64,000 nt of DNA from Ancylobacter novellus DSM 506. Lineage in GTDB: Bacteria; Pseudomonadota; Alphaproteobacteria; Rhizobiales; Xanthobacteraceae. Shown one piece after another: positions 38,333 through 47,704 of this stretch. A program made the position numbers and the translations under genes. The stretch lies in contig NC_014217.1 in assembly GCF_000092925.1 (NCBI RefSeq), positions 2,914,001 to 2,978,000 of the forward strand, written 5' to 3'. The notes beneath the pieces are model-generated. The model ran no database searches, was not told the DNA's origin, and was given only the letters and a program-made list of their open reading frames with translations. Every line of letters begins with the position of its first letter. Position 1 is the first letter of the stretch.

Positions 38333-39922
38333 CTAGTGCCGGAAGTGCCGCACGCCGGTGAATACCATGGCGAGGCCGGCCTCGTCGGCGGCGGCGATCA
38401 CCTCGTTGTCGCGCATCGAGCCGCCCGGCTGGATCACCGCGGTCGCCCCCGCCTCGACAGCCACCAGCAGCCCGTCGGCGAAGGGGAAGAAGGCGTCGGA
38501 CGCGACCACCGAGCCCTTGGTCAGCGGCGCGGCCAGACCCGCGGCAACGGCCGCCTCGCGCGCCTTGGCGGCGGCGATGCGAGCCGAATCGACCCGGCTC
38601 ATCTGCCCCGCGCCGATGCCGACCGTCACGAGGTCCTTGGCATAGACGATGGCGTTCGACTTCACATGCTTGGCGACGCGGAAGGCGAAGGCCATGTCCG
38701 CCAGCTCGGCATTGGTCGGGGCGCGCTTGGTGACGACCTTCAGCTCCATGTCGTCGACCACCGCGTTGTCGCGCGACTGCACGAGGAAACCGCCCGCCAG
38801 CGACTTGAAGGCGAGGCCGCCCGCCCGCGGATCGGGCAGTTCGCCGGTCACCAGCAGCCGCAGGTTCTTCTTCGCCCCGACAATGGCGACCGCCTCCTCG
38901 GTGGCGCCGGGCGCCACGATCACCTCGGTGAAGATCTCGACGATGGCACGCGCCGCCTCGGCGTCGAGCGTGCGGTTCAGCGCCACGATGCCGCCGAAGG
39001 CCGAGGTCGGGTCGCAGGCCAGCGCCTTGCGGTAGGCTTCCTCGAGATTCACCCCCTCGGCGACGCCGCAGGGATTTGCGTGCTTGACGATCACCACTGC
39101 CGCGGTGCGGGTGGGATCGAACTCGGCCACCGCCTCGAAGGCAGCGTCGGTGTCGTTGAGGTTGTTGTAGGAGAGCGCCTTGCCCTGAAGCTGGCGCGCC
39201 GTCGCGACGCCGGCACGTGCCGAGCTCCCGAGATAGAAGGCGGCGTCCTGGTGCGGGTTCTCGCCATAGCGCAGCGCCTCGGCGAGCGTGCCGCCGAAGA
39301 CGCGGGTATCGGGGGCGAAGGTGCCCTCGACGCTGGCGAACCAGCTGGCGATGGCGGCGTCATAGGTGGCGGTGCGGGCGAAGGCGAGCTGCGCCAGCTT
39401 GCGCCGGGTCGCCAGCGTCGTGCCGCCCTGCGCGGCGAACTCCGCCAGCACGAGGTCGTAGCTCGCCGGGTCGACAACGACCGCGACATCGGCATGGTTC
39501 TTCGCCGCCGCGCGGATCATCGCCGGGCCGCCGACATCGATGTTCTCGACGCAGTCCTCGTAGCTCGCGCCGCGCGCGACGGTGGCCTCGAAGGGATAGA
39601 GGTTCACCACCACGAGGTCGATCGGGGCGATACCGTGCTCGGACATCGAAGCGCGGTGGCCGGCATCGTCGCGCACCGCGAGGATGCCGCCATGCACGCG
39701 CGGATGCAGCGTCTTCACCCGCCCGTCCATCATCTCCGGGAAACCGGTGAGGTCGGCGACGTCCATGACCTTCAGCCCGGCATCGGCGAGCGCCTTGCGG
39801 GTGCCGCCGGTGGAGATCAGTTCCACCCCCTGCGCCGCCAGCCGCTCGGCGAAGGCCACGAGGCCGGTCTTGTCGGAGACCGAGAGCAAAGCGCGGGCGA
39901 TGGGGCGGACATCAGCGGGCAT
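38333..39922 (-). CDS. purH: Bifunctional AICAR formyltransferase / IMP cyclohydrolase
   Basis: 529 residues. It carries out the last two steps of purine synthesis. The N-terminal MGS-like IMP cyclohydrolase domain is marked by [23 protein letters not shown] and [13 protein letters not shown]; the AICARFT part has [17 protein letters not shown], and the C-terminal [11 protein letters not shown] and [20 protein letters not shown]. All are intact. Related genomes also place it after the heparinase-like and rsmB genes. Confidence 0.98.
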   Translation of the reverse strand: MPADVRPIARALLSVSDKTGLVAFAERLAAQGVELISTGGTRKALADAGLKVMDVADLTGFPEMMDGRVKTLHPRVHGGILAVRDDAGHRASMSEHGIAPIDLVVVNLYPFEATVARGASYEDCVENIDVGGPAMIRAAAKNHADVAVVVDPASYDLVLAEFAAQGGTTLATRRKLAQLAFARTATYDAAIASWFASVEGTFAPDTRVFGGTLAEALRYGENPHQDAAFYLGSSARAGVATARQLQGKALSYNNLNDTDAAFEAVAEFDPTRTAAVVIVKHANPCGVAEGVNLEEAYRKALACDPTSAFGGIVALNRTLDAEAARAIVEIFTEVIVAPGATEEAVAIVGAKKNLRLLVTGELPDPRAGGLAFKSLAGGFLVQSRDNAVVDDMELKVVTKRAPTNAELADMAFAFRVAKHVKSNAIVYAKDLVTVGIGAGQMSRVDSARIAAAKAREAAVAAGLAAPLTKGSVVASDAFFPFADGLLVAVEAGATAVIQPGGSMRDNEVIAAADEAGLAMVFTGVRHFRH

Positions 39923-39998
39923 GGGGAGGCCAGTTCGTTGGAGCGGAAACAGGTGAGCGCCCTATCACGTCTGGCCCGCCGCGTGAACCATTCCCAAC

Positions 39999-40086
39999 CG
40001 TCATCCCGGGCGGCCAAAGGCCGATCCGGGATCGTAACCAGAATGAAGAGCGATCCCGGCTCTCGCTCCGCTCGGCCGGGATGACG
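39999..40086. repeat. Palindromic intergenic repeat, family C, copy 2
   Basis: An 88-bp element, CGTCATCCCGGG to CCGGGATGACG, that ends at the base before the stop codon triplet of the heparinase-like gene. Orientation of its halves is the reverse of the copy at 32243. Confidence 0.85.
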
Positions 40087-41817
40087 CTATCCCCGCAGCG
40101 CCTTCAGCCGGACGAAGGTCCATTCGACGCGTGGCGCCTCGCGCACATGGCCGGCGATGACGAGTTGCTCGGTGCGGCGCGGACCGGTGCCGCCGGCGAG
40201 GAACACGCTCTCCTCGATGACAACAGCGCAATCGGGGGCGGTGAAGGCCCAGTCGTCGCCGTCGGGGAGCTTCAGCACCACGGTCTGCCCGTCCGAGCCG
40301 CGCGAGGGCTCGACCGAGGGGTGCAAATGGAAGCGAATGGCGTAGCGGCCGGGCTGGTCGGAAGGGAATTCCTCGCCCTGCGCCACGCGGAACAGGTCCT
40401 CGCCATCGATCCGCATGCCGTCCGGCGACAGCCGCCAGGAGCGCTGGTGGACGACGCCGAAGCGCGCCGCATAGCCGTCATGGCTCGCCAGCAGCACGTC
40501 GGCGCCGCCATGCTCGCCGCGCTCGACGCGGATCTCGCTCGGCCCACTCAGCACCGGCGTGCCGCAAAGCCGCGTCAGCGCCCCGCCGGAGACGAAGCGG
40601 CAGGAGGAAGCGTCCTCGACCACGGCGGCGGAATGCGCGGCGGTCTGGCGCGCTACGCCGCGCCATTCCTCACGGCCAGTGGCGGGCAGGCCACAATTGA
40701 CCACGATGCGGTGGCGGCCGGACGACATCTCGAAGGACAGGCAGCCGGCATGCGCCTCCTGGCTCAGCCCGATGGGCGGTGGGGCGCCGGTGTCGGCGAT
40801 CACCACGGTGCCGCCCGCCTCCATGCGCTGGTAGCCGGAATAGGGCGCGTTCGACACCGGCCGGCCGCGCGCATCGTCATAGGCGAGCACGGTGGCGAGC
40901 GCGTCCGCTGGTGTCGGCCCCATGCCGTTGAACAGCGCGAAGGCGCCGTCGACATGGCGGAAGAAGCGCAGCATCGGCATCATGCGGTCGATGGCGTTGA
41001 GCAGCGCCGGCGGCGGCGCGATATGGCGGGCGCTGTAGCACTGGCGCAGCGGCAATAAGTCGAGCAGCAGGTCGATCAGCGTGCCCGGATTGCGCCCGGC
41101 ATGGCCGCCATCGCCGAGGATCTGCCGGTCGAGTTCCTCGATCAGCCGCTTCTGCGCCGTGCGCATCAGCCGCCCCTGGTCGGCCATGCACAGGCCGGCG
41201 AAGGAAAGCGCCAGCGCGCAGGCAAGGCGCGGCCGGCCGTCTGGCGCGCTCGTGCCGACGCTCTTCAGGTAGCGCACCTGCCCGGTGAGGCTGCGGATGA
41301 AGCGGCGGTGGAAGCTCGGATCGGCGTCCTGCAGGATCAACGGCGAGTGGGTGAGCCAGCTCATGACCCGCCGTGCGGCGACGTCGGGCGCGGCCGCCTG
41401 CGGCAGGCGCGGGCCGCGCAGCGCGATCCAGTCGCCGACCAGCGCCCGCGCATGCGCCCGGGCGATCGGCGTGCCGGCGGCCTGGAGATGGCGCAGCCAG
41501 CCGAAGCTCATCAGTTCGCGCGCCCATTCCGGCGAGGGCGGCACGATCTCGAAGGGCGAGACGCCCTCGGTCAGCGCCAGCTTGCCGGCGAAGGCGAAGC
41601 GCCCGGCATAGAATTCGCCGGCGCGGGCAGGATCGCCGGTGCGCAGATCGTGCGGCGCGATGAGCAGGCGCGAGGGCACCGGCACCGAGGCGACGCGCCA
41701 GGGGAACCAGCCGTGAAACCACGGCTGCGCCATGGCGCGGGCCACGAGGCCGCTCCAGCCGGATTCGGTGGCGAACAGCGCCAGACGGGCGCGGTCCGCG
41801 TAGATGTCGCGGGCCAT
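40087..41817 (-). CDS. Heparinase II/III family protein
   Basis: 576 residues from the ATG at 41817 (GAGG five bases upstream); a TTG at 41847 is possible. The first half is an alpha-helical toroid, the second a beta-sandwich with the Hepar_II_III signature (SGYQRMEAGGTVVIADTG, HAGCLSFEMSSGRHRIVVNCG, and the WRLSPDGMRIDGEDLF to RFHLHPSVEPS region). Family members are polysaccharide lyases acting on uronate-containing polymers. No signal peptide is evident, which is usual for the Hyphomicrobiales group found between rsmB and purH. The substrate is unknown. Confidence 0.87.
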   Translation of the reverse strand: MARDIYADRARLALFATESGWSGLVARAMAQPWFHGWFPWRVASVPVPSRLLIAPHDLRTGDPARAGEFYAGRFAFAGKLALTEGVSPFEIVPPSPEWARELMSFGWLRHLQAAGTPIARAHARALVGDWIALRGPRLPQAAAPDVAARRVMSWLTHSPLILQDADPSFHRRFIRSLTGQVRYLKSVGTSAPDGRPRLACALALSFAGLCMADQGRLMRTAQKRLIEELDRQILGDGGHAGRNPGTLIDLLLDLLPLRQCYSARHIAPPPALLNAIDRMMPMLRFFRHVDGAFALFNGMGPTPADALATVLAYDDARGRPVSNAPYSGYQRMEAGGTVVIADTGAPPPIGLSQEAHAGCLSFEMSSGRHRIVVNCGLPATGREEWRGVARQTAAHSAAVVEDASSCRFVSGGALTRLCGTPVLSGPSEIRVERGEHGGADVLLASHDGYAARFGVVHQRSWRLSPDGMRIDGEDLFRVAQGEEFPSDQPGRYAIRFHLHPSVEPSRGSDGQTVVLKLPDGDDWAFTAPDCAVVIEESVFLAGGTGPRRTEQLVIAGHVREAPRVEWTFVRLKALRG

Positions 41818-41945
41818 GGGCGCCTCAATCCTTCTCGAAATCGCCAAGCGAAGAAAAACCCCAGGGAATCACCCACCCTCCCGGCCGCGAATCTTAGCGA
41901 AGCGGGAGGTCACGTCCAGCCGAGGCGGCAAAGCCTTGGCGGGAC

Positions 41946-43286
41946 TCACTTCCTGCGGCGCAGCCGGGCGGCGAAGAAGCCGTCGATGCCGGCAAAGCGC
42001 GGATCGGCATCGGGCAGGTGAGTCGGCAGGGTGCGCAATTCGCCGGCGGCGTTGATCCACTCTGCGGCCACACCGCATTCGCCTGGCGCCACCGGATCGC
42101 GCACGAAATCGGGCCGCGCGGCGAGCAGCGCCTCGACCTGCTTCTCGCCCTCCTCCGGTTCCAGCGAGCAGGTGGAATAGACCAGCACGCCGCCCGGCTT
42201 CACCAGGTCGGCGGCATTGGCGAGGATGCGCGCCTGAAGGGCGCCGAGGCTGGCGATATCGGCCGGCGCCTTGGTCCAGGCGACATCCGGATGGCGGCGT
42301 ATGGTGCCGGTCGCCGAGCAGGGGGCGTCGATCAGCACGCCGTCGAACGGCCCGCCTTTCCACGCCGCCGCATCGGCCTCGACGATCTCGGCATCGAGGC
42401 CGAGCCGCGCGAGGTTCTGCTTGAGCCTTTTCAGCCGCTGGCCGGAGCGGTCGAGCGCGGTGACGGCGGCCCCTGTCGCGGCAAGCTGGGCGGTCTTGCC
42501 GCCCGGCGCGGCGCAGAGATCGGCGATCGTCTCGCCCGCCTTGGCGTGCAGCAGCCGCGCCGGCAGCGCGGCGGCGGCGTCCTGCACCCACCACGCTCCT
42601 TCCTCGAAGCCCGGCAGCGCGGTGACGTTGCCGGCCTCGACCAGCCGGATCGAGCCGGTCGACAGCAGCTTTCCGCCGAGCTTTTCCGCCCATCCGGCGG
42701 CATCGTCCTTGGCGGTGAGGTCGAGCGGCGCTTCGCTGGCGAGCGCATGGGCGATGGCCAGCGCATCCTTGCCGCCATAGGCGGCGGTCCAGCCGTCGAC
42801 CATCCATTGCGGCTGGTCCGCCACGTCGGGGAGCATGGCCTTGCCCTCCCGCGCCACCCGCCTCAGCACGGCGTTGACCAGCCCCTTGAAGCCGGCGCTC
42901 GCCGGGCTCTCCGCCGCCAGCGCAACGCTGGTGTCTACCGCGGCGTGGTCGGGCACGTCCATGAACAGGATCTGCGCCGCGCCGGTGACGAGCAGCGTCT
43001 CCACCCTCCCCGCCTTTTCCGGCAGGCCGCGCTCCAGCAGCGAGCCGATCAGCGCGCGCAGGGTGCCGAACTTGCGCAGCGCGGTCGCCGCGATCATGCG
43101 AGCGAGGCCGCGGTCGCGCTCGTCGAGCTCGCGGGTCAGCCGCTCCAGGGCCTCCTCCAGCGGCCGACCCTTCTCCAGCACGGCGTCGACCGCGTCGGCC
43201 GCGGCGCGGCGGACGGCAAGGCCGGGTGCGGCCGGGCGCGGGGCGGGTCTCTCGGGGCGGCGGGGGCGATGCGGGGCGGCGTTCAT
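41946..43286 (-). CDS. rsmB: RsmB/NOP family RNA (cytosine-5) methyltransferase
   Basis: 446 residues from the ATG at 43286 (a TTG two codons upstream is less likely). A NusB-like RNA-binding domain (about residues 25-150, AADAVDAVLEKGRPLEEALERL) precedes a SAM domain with ADLCAAPGGKTAQLAATGA, the catalytic-site DAPCSATGTIRRHPD and the second cysteine in VYSTCSLEPEEGE, the two-Cys arrangement of m5C enzymes. RsmB methylates C967 of 16S rRNA in E. coli; the same target is likely. Divergent from glk. Confidence 0.92.
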   Translation of the reverse strand: MNAAPHRPRRPERPAPRPAAPGLAVRRAAADAVDAVLEKGRPLEEALERLTRELDERDRGLARMIAATALRKFGTLRALIGSLLERGLPEKAGRVETLLVTGAAQILFMDVPDHAAVDTSVALAAESPASAGFKGLVNAVLRRVAREGKAMLPDVADQPQWMVDGWTAAYGGKDALAIAHALASEAPLDLTAKDDAAGWAEKLGGKLLSTGSIRLVEAGNVTALPGFEEGAWWVQDAAAALPARLLHAKAGETIADLCAAPGGKTAQLAATGAAVTALDRSGQRLKRLKQNLARLGLDAEIVEADAAAWKGGPFDGVLIDAPCSATGTIRRHPDVAWTKAPADIASLGALQARILANAADLVKPGGVLVYSTCSLEPEEGEKQVEALLAARPDFVRDPVAPGECGVAAEWINAAGELRTLPTHLPDADPRFAGIDGFFAARLRRRK

Positions 43287-43358
43287 CGGCAAGCCGATAG
43301 GCCCGCCGCATCAGGAAGGCAACCACAGCGAAACCGAAGCGACCCTCCGGGGCTTGTG

Positions 43359-43399
43359 GAAGCGGGCGAGATTGGGTCCTATCCACTCCCGCCCGCTTC
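43359..43399. promoter_or_regulatory. 10-bp inverted repeat in the rsmB-glk intergenic region
   Basis: Perfect arms GAAGCGGGCG (43359-43368) and CGCCCGCTTC (43390-43399) with a 21-bp centre lie 21 bp ahead of the glk ATG. It could be an operator for a regulator or a hairpin in the glk leader. I do not recognise the motif. Confidence 0.45.
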
Positions 43400-43419
43400 G
43401 GTCCCGCAGATTTGGATCC

Positions 43420-44391
43420 ATGCCCCATCTCATCCTGATCGCCGATATCGGCGGAACCTCCTCCCGCCTCGCCGTCGTCGACACGGACGGCGTGCCGCGC
43501 GACATCCAGATCCACCGCAATGACGACTTCGCCGGCTTCAAGGAGCTGATCGCGGCCGACCTCGACCAGCGCGGCCCCGGCGCACGCACGGCGGTCGGCG
43601 GCGCCGTCCTTGCCGTGGCCGGGCCAGCCGACCAGGAGAGCGTGAAGCTCACCAACCGCGACTGGGGCTTCACCAAGCGCGACATGCGCAAGCATTTCGG
43701 CTGGCAGAAATTCGCCGCGGTGAACGATTTCGAGGCGCTCGCCCATGGCGTGCCGGCGCTCGGCGCTTCCGACCTCGTGCCGGTCGGCGGCGGCCTTGCC
43801 GAGCCGGGCGCGCCGATGTTGGTCTGCGGCCCCGGCACCGGCTTCGGCGTCGCCGGCATCGTCAAGATCGCCGGCCGCCACCACGCCATCACCGGCGAAG
43901 GCGGCCGCGCCCGCCTCGGCGCCGCGGATGCCGAGGAGGCGCTGCTGCTCGGCCATCTGGTGCGCGAGCTCGGCCCCGTCGTGGTGGAGCATGCGCTGTC
44001 GGGCTCGGGCCTCGCCCGCATCCACCGCATCCTCGCCGGCGCCGCGCTGACACCCGAGGCGGTGATCGCCGCCGCCAAGGCGGGTGACGAGGCCGCGCGC
44101 GAGACCTGCAACGTATTCCTGAAGCTGTTCGGCCGCATCGCCGGCGACCTCGCGCTCATCGTCAATGCGCGCGGCGGCGTCTATCTCGCCGGCGGCGTCT
44201 CGGCGGGGCTGGCGCCGTTCTTCGCGGAATCGCCCTTCCGCGCCATGTTCGAGGAGCACCCGCCGCACGGGCCGCGCCTCGTCGCCACGCCGGTCAACAT
44301 CATCACCCACCCGACGCCGGGCCTGATCGGCTGCGGCCAACTCGGCGCGCGGCTCGCCCGCAGCCTCAAGCCCGGCCTGCACGTCGTGTGA
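43420..44391 (+). CDS. glk: Glucokinase
   Basis: 323 residues from the ATG at 43420. It phosphorylates glucose to glucose-6-phosphate, feeding the Entner-Doudoroff pathway in this group. The phosphate loops LIADIGGTSSRLAVVD and CGPGTGFGVAGIV, the NDFEALAHG motif and the GEGGRARLG block match the proteobacterial Glk (not ROK) family. The 3' end overlaps the convergent pseudouridine synthase gene by 26 bp. Confidence 0.95.
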   Translation: MPHLILIADIGGTSSRLAVVDTDGVPRDIQIHRNDDFAGFKELIAADLDQRGPGARTAVGGAVLAVAGPADQESVKLTNRDWGFTKRDMRKHFGWQKFAAVNDFEALAHGVPALGASDLVPVGGGLAEPGAPMLVCGPGTGFGVAGIVKIAGRHHAITGEGGRARLGAADAEEALLLGHLVRELGPVVVEHALSGSGLARIHRILAGAALTPEAVIAAAKAGDEAARETCNVFLKLFGRIAGDLALIVNARGGVYLAGGVSAGLAPFFAESPFRAMFEEHPPHGPRLVATPVNIITHPTPGLIGCGQLGARLARSLKPGLHVV

Positions 44392-45118
44392 AGACGACCG
44401 CATCCGCCGCCGCCTCCAGCGCGGCGGGGTCGAAGCCGGCGCGCTCGATGGTCGCCCGGATGTGCGGGGGCAGCGGCGCGCGCACGTCGATCGCCTCTCC
44501 CTTGCGCTGAGGGATCACCACGCGGCGCGAATGCAGGTGCAGGATCGGCCCACCCGGCAGGCGCGAGGCGCCGCCATAGATGCTGTCGCCGAGGATGGGA
44601 TGGCCGATGGCGTTCATGTGCACGCGAAGCTGGTGCGTGCGCCCGGTCAGCGGCGACAACACCAGCACGGCCAGCCCCTCCCCCGCCGCGATGGTCTCCC
44701 ACTCGCTGATGGCTTCCTGCCCGTTCGGGTCGACCGCCATCCACCAGCCGCGGGTCGGCGAGCGTTTCGACAGCTTCAGCTCGATCCGCCCGCGCGGCTC
44801 GGCCGGCACGCCGCGCACCACCGCCATGTAGGTCTTGCCCACCGTGCCGTCGGCGAATGCCTTGCCGAGATCGGCCAGCGCCTTGCGATGGCGGCCGAGC
44901 ACGAGGCAGCCGGAGGTGTCCTTGTCGAGCCGATGGGCGAGCTCGGGCGCGTTCGGCAGGCCGAAGCGCAGCGCGTCGAGATGGTCGGCCAGCGTCTCGC
45001 CACCTTTCGGCCCCTTATGGACCGCCAGCCCCGCCGGCTTGTCGATGACCAGCATCATGCCGTCGCGGTGCAGCACACGGGCAGCGATGTCGAGAGAAGC
45101 GGTGTCGGCGAGGCTCAT
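44366..45118 (-). CDS. RluA family pseudouridine synthase
   Basis: 250 residues from the ATG at 45118. The catalytic motif HRLDKDTSGCLVL with the nucleophilic Asp is complete; KPAGLAVHKG and GRTHQLRVHMNAIGHPILGDSIYG are also typical. There is no S4 domain, so it belongs to the RluA/RluC-like short forms that modify rRNA or tRNA uridines. Its last 26 bp overlap the 3' end of glk on the other strand. The exact RNA target cannot be told. Confidence 0.92.
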   Translation of the reverse strand: MSLADTASLDIAARVLHRDGMMLVIDKPAGLAVHKGPKGGETLADHLDALRFGLPNAPELAHRLDKDTSGCLVLGRHRKALADLGKAFADGTVGKTYMAVVRGVPAEPRGRIELKLSKRSPTRGWWMAVDPNGQEAISEWETIAAGEGLAVLVLSPLTGRTHQLRVHMNAIGHPILGDSIYGGASRLPGGPILHLHSRRVVIPQRKGEAIDVRAPLPPHIRATIERAGFDPAALEAAADAVVFTRRAGRA

Positions 45119-45156
45119 CGCGCCGTCACAGCACAAAGCGGAGGGGACGTCGAGAG

Positions 45157-46707
45157 CTAGCCCCGCGTCAGCTCCTCATGCACGTCGAGCGTCGAGCGCA
45201 CGCCGATGCTGTCGAAGTGCTTCTCGAGGAAATTTTCCGCCGCCTCGCGGCCGATGGCGTGGAGATAGAGCAGGAACTCCCACTCCGCGTTCATCTTGGT
45301 CGAGGCATCGAGCTCGATCAGCTTCTCCGCCCCGTCGATGCGATGAATGCGCAGGTCGCGATAACCCTCGACGCCGTCATCCTTGCGGTTCAGCTTGCCG
45401 TGCTTGAGCAGCCTCGTGACAAATTCGGCAGCGCGCAGCTGGGCGAGCAGCGAAGCGTTGAAGGTGATCTCGTTCATCCGGTTCTGGATATCGCGGGCGG
45501 TCTTGGGCGTCTCGCGGCGGATGATTGGGTTGATCTGCACGAGCAGTATGTCGTCGGTCTTCACCGCGTTGTAGAACGGAAACAGCGCCGGATTTCCCAT
45601 ATAGCCGCCGTCCCAATAGGGCACGCCGTCGATCTCCACCGCCTGGAACATGAAGGGCAGGCAGGCCGAGGCCATGATCGCCTGCGCGGTCAGTTCGTGC
45701 TTGGCGAAGACGCGCACCTTGCCGGTGTGGACGTTGGTGGCGGAGACGAAGACATGCACATGGCGGCAGGATTGCAGCGCCGCGAAGTCCACATGTTCCT
45801 CGATCAGCTCCATTAACGGGTTGATGTTCAGCGGATTGAGGTCGTAGGGCGAGAAGAAGCGGCTCATCACATCCACGGCGACATAGGCCGGGTTGGTGTT
45901 GAGCGACCAGTTGCCCATCAGCCGGTCGAGCAGCGTGCGTTGCAGCGGGCTGGCGCGCCCGTCGCGGGACACGTCGCGCCAGTAGCGGTTGAGCGCCTCG
46001 CGCCCGCCTTCGTTGCCCCCGCGCGCGAGGCCGGTGGCGAGCACCGCCGCGTTCATCGCCCCGGCGCTGGTGCCGGAAATGCCTTCGATGGCGATGCGCC
46101 CGTCTTCCAAGAGGCGGTCGAGCACGCCCCAGGTGAAGGCGCCATGCGCGCCGCCGCCCTGCAGCGCGAGGTTGATCGGCTTGAGCGCTGGCTGGGCCGC
46201 CTTCACCGCCTCGACGGCCTCGATATGGTCGGTGTCGCGATTGACCTCGCCCTTACCGGTCGGGGTGGCGAGCGCACCGGCCGCCGCTTCCGCCTTGGCC
46301 TGGTCGTGCGTCGATTTCGCCGCCGCAGGGATCTTGGCGGAACTTTTGGCAGCGGGCTTCTTCGGCGCCGGCTTGGCGGGCGACGGCTTGGCAGAAGCAG
46401 GTTCAGCCTTGGCGGATGACGGCTTGGTCGCAGCCTTCGCCGCCGGCCGGGCCTTGGAAGCCGCAGGCTTCGGCGCGGGCGGAACGGCCGCCTCCGCCAC
46501 TGCGGCGGGCTTCGCCGATGCGACGGAGGGTTTAGCGGCGGGCTTGGCCGCAGACTTGGCCGAGGCCGGCTTCCCCGTTACCGGCTTGGCAGGCGCCGGC
46601 TTCACTGGTGCGGCCTCGACTACGGCCGGCGCCGATTTGGCCTCCACGGGCGACGCCTTGCCGGCCGGCTTGCGTGGGGACCGCGGGGGCTTGGGTGTCT
46701 GCGCCAC
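45157..46707 (-). CDS. Patatin-like phospholipase family protein with Lys/Ala/Pro-rich N-terminal tail
   Basis: 516 residues from a GTG at 46707 with a strong AGGAGG site. Residues 1-150 are a low-complexity tail of repeated KPA, AKPA and KSA units, similar in composition to histone H1-like or PhaF-type DNA-binding tails. From about 175 comes a patatin domain: oxyanion loop LQGGGAHGAF, nucleophile elbow GTSAG (near residues 211-215), and the catalytic DGG in YWDGGYMGNP. Patatin-fold lipases cleave acyl esters; relatives beside 3-hydroxybutyrate dehydrogenase are candidates for polyhydroxybutyrate or lipid turnover. The next gene upstream, 21 bp away, is that dehydrogenase, so they are likely one operon. 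Confidence 0.88.
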   Translation of the reverse strand: MAQTPKPPRSPRKPAGKASPVEAKSAPAVVEAAPVKPAPAKPVTGKPASAKSAAKPAAKPSVASAKPAAVAEAAVPPAPKPAASKARPAAKAATKPSSAKAEPASAKPSPAKPAPKKPAAKSSAKIPAAAKSTHDQAKAEAAAGALATPTGKGEVNRDTDHIEAVEAVKAAQPALKPINLALQGGGAHGAFTWGVLDRLLEDGRIAIEGISGTSAGAMNAAVLATGLARGGNEGGREALNRYWRDVSRDGRASPLQRTLLDRLMGNWSLNTNPAYVAVDVMSRFFSPYDLNPLNINPLMELIEEHVDFAALQSCRHVHVFVSATNVHTGKVRVFAKHELTAQAIMASACLPFMFQAVEIDGVPYWDGGYMGNPALFPFYNAVKTDDILLVQINPIIRRETPKTARDIQNRMNEITFNASLLAQLRAAEFVTRLLKHGKLNRKDDGVEGYRDLRIHRIDGAEKLIELDASTKMNAEWEFLLYLHAIGREAAENFLEKHFDSIGVRSTLDVHEELTRG

Positions 46708-46728
46708 GCGCCTGCCTCCTGTCGAACG

Positions 46729-47508
46729 CTACTCGGCGACCCAGCCGCCGTCGATCTGCTGCAGCGAGCCGGTGATCGACTTGGCGTTCTCGCCGGCCAG
46801 GAACACGGCGAGCGCCGCCACCTGGTCGACGGTGACGAATTCCTTGGTCGGCTGCTCCGCCAGCAGGAACTCCTTCACCTGCTCCTCGGTGATGCCGCGC
46901 GCCTTGGCGGTGTCGGGGATCTGCTTCTCGACGAGAGGCGTCCACACATAGCCGGGGCAGATGGCGTTCACCGTGATGCCGAAGGTCGCCGTCTCCAGCG
47001 CGATGGTCTTGGTGAGACCTGCGATGCCGTGCTTGGCCGAGACATAGGCCGACTTGAAGGGCGAGGCGACCAGCGCGTGGGCCGACGCGGTGTTGATGAT
47101 GCGCCCCCATTTGCGCGCCTTCATGCCCGGCACCGCCGCCTTGATGGCGTGGAAGGCGGCTGAAAGGTTCAGCGCGATGATGAGGTCCCACTTCTCGTCC
47201 GGGAAGTCCTCGACCGGCGAGACGTACTGCACGCCGGCATTGTTGACGAGGATGTCGACCGAGCCGAGCTTCTCCTCGCCGAACTTGACGAGGCCGGCGC
47301 ATTCGGACGCCTTGGTGAGGTCCGCACCGGAATAGACCGCCTTGATGCCGAACTCGGTCTCCAGCCCCGCGCGCAGCTTCTCGATCTCGCCGGCGTCGCC
47401 GAAGCCGTTCAGCGTGATGTTCACGCCCTCGGCGGCGAGCCCGCGCGCGATGGCGAGGCCGATGCCGCTGGTGGACCCGGTGACGACGGCGTTCTTCCCC
47501 TTAAGCAT
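46729..47508 (-). CDS. bdhA: 3-hydroxybutyrate dehydrogenase
   Basis: 259 residues from the ATG at 47508. A short-chain dehydrogenase that oxidises 3-hydroxybutyrate to acetoacetate in PHB breakdown. Cofactor motif VTGSTSGIGLAIA, NNAGVQYVSPVEDFP, catalytic Ser in NTASAHALVASP and YVSAKHG, and the C-terminal SITGSLQQIDGGWVAE are the BdhA pattern. A patatin-like hydrolase follows in the operon; an acetoacetate decarboxylase gene is elsewhere in the window (53.7 kb). About 95 bp upstream, TTGTGCGCTGCAAA (47604-47617) is a possible PhaR-like site. Confidence 0.95.
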   Translation of the reverse strand: MLKGKNAVVTGSTSGIGLAIARGLAAEGVNITLNGFGDAGEIEKLRAGLETEFGIKAVYSGADLTKASECAGLVKFGEEKLGSVDILVNNAGVQYVSPVEDFPDEKWDLIIALNLSAAFHAIKAAVPGMKARKWGRIINTASAHALVASPFKSAYVSAKHGIAGLTKTIALETATFGITVNAICPGYVWTPLVEKQIPDTAKARGITEEQVKEFLLAEQPTKEFVTVDQVAALAVFLAGENAKSITGSLQQIDGGWVAE

Positions 47509-47704
47509 GAAGCTGCTCCTCAACGAGATGGAAGCACGCGCGCCCTGCGCCGGGTCTCGCGACGTGCCGTTCGAGTTCCCATTTACCGCAGGCTAGCACG
47601 GTCTTGTGCGCTGCAAACAGCCCTTGTGCCGTTCCGCACGGTCATCCGTACGTCACATGCGGGACATGGTTTTCGGTTTACTAGCCGCGGAGTACGATTG
47701 CGCG

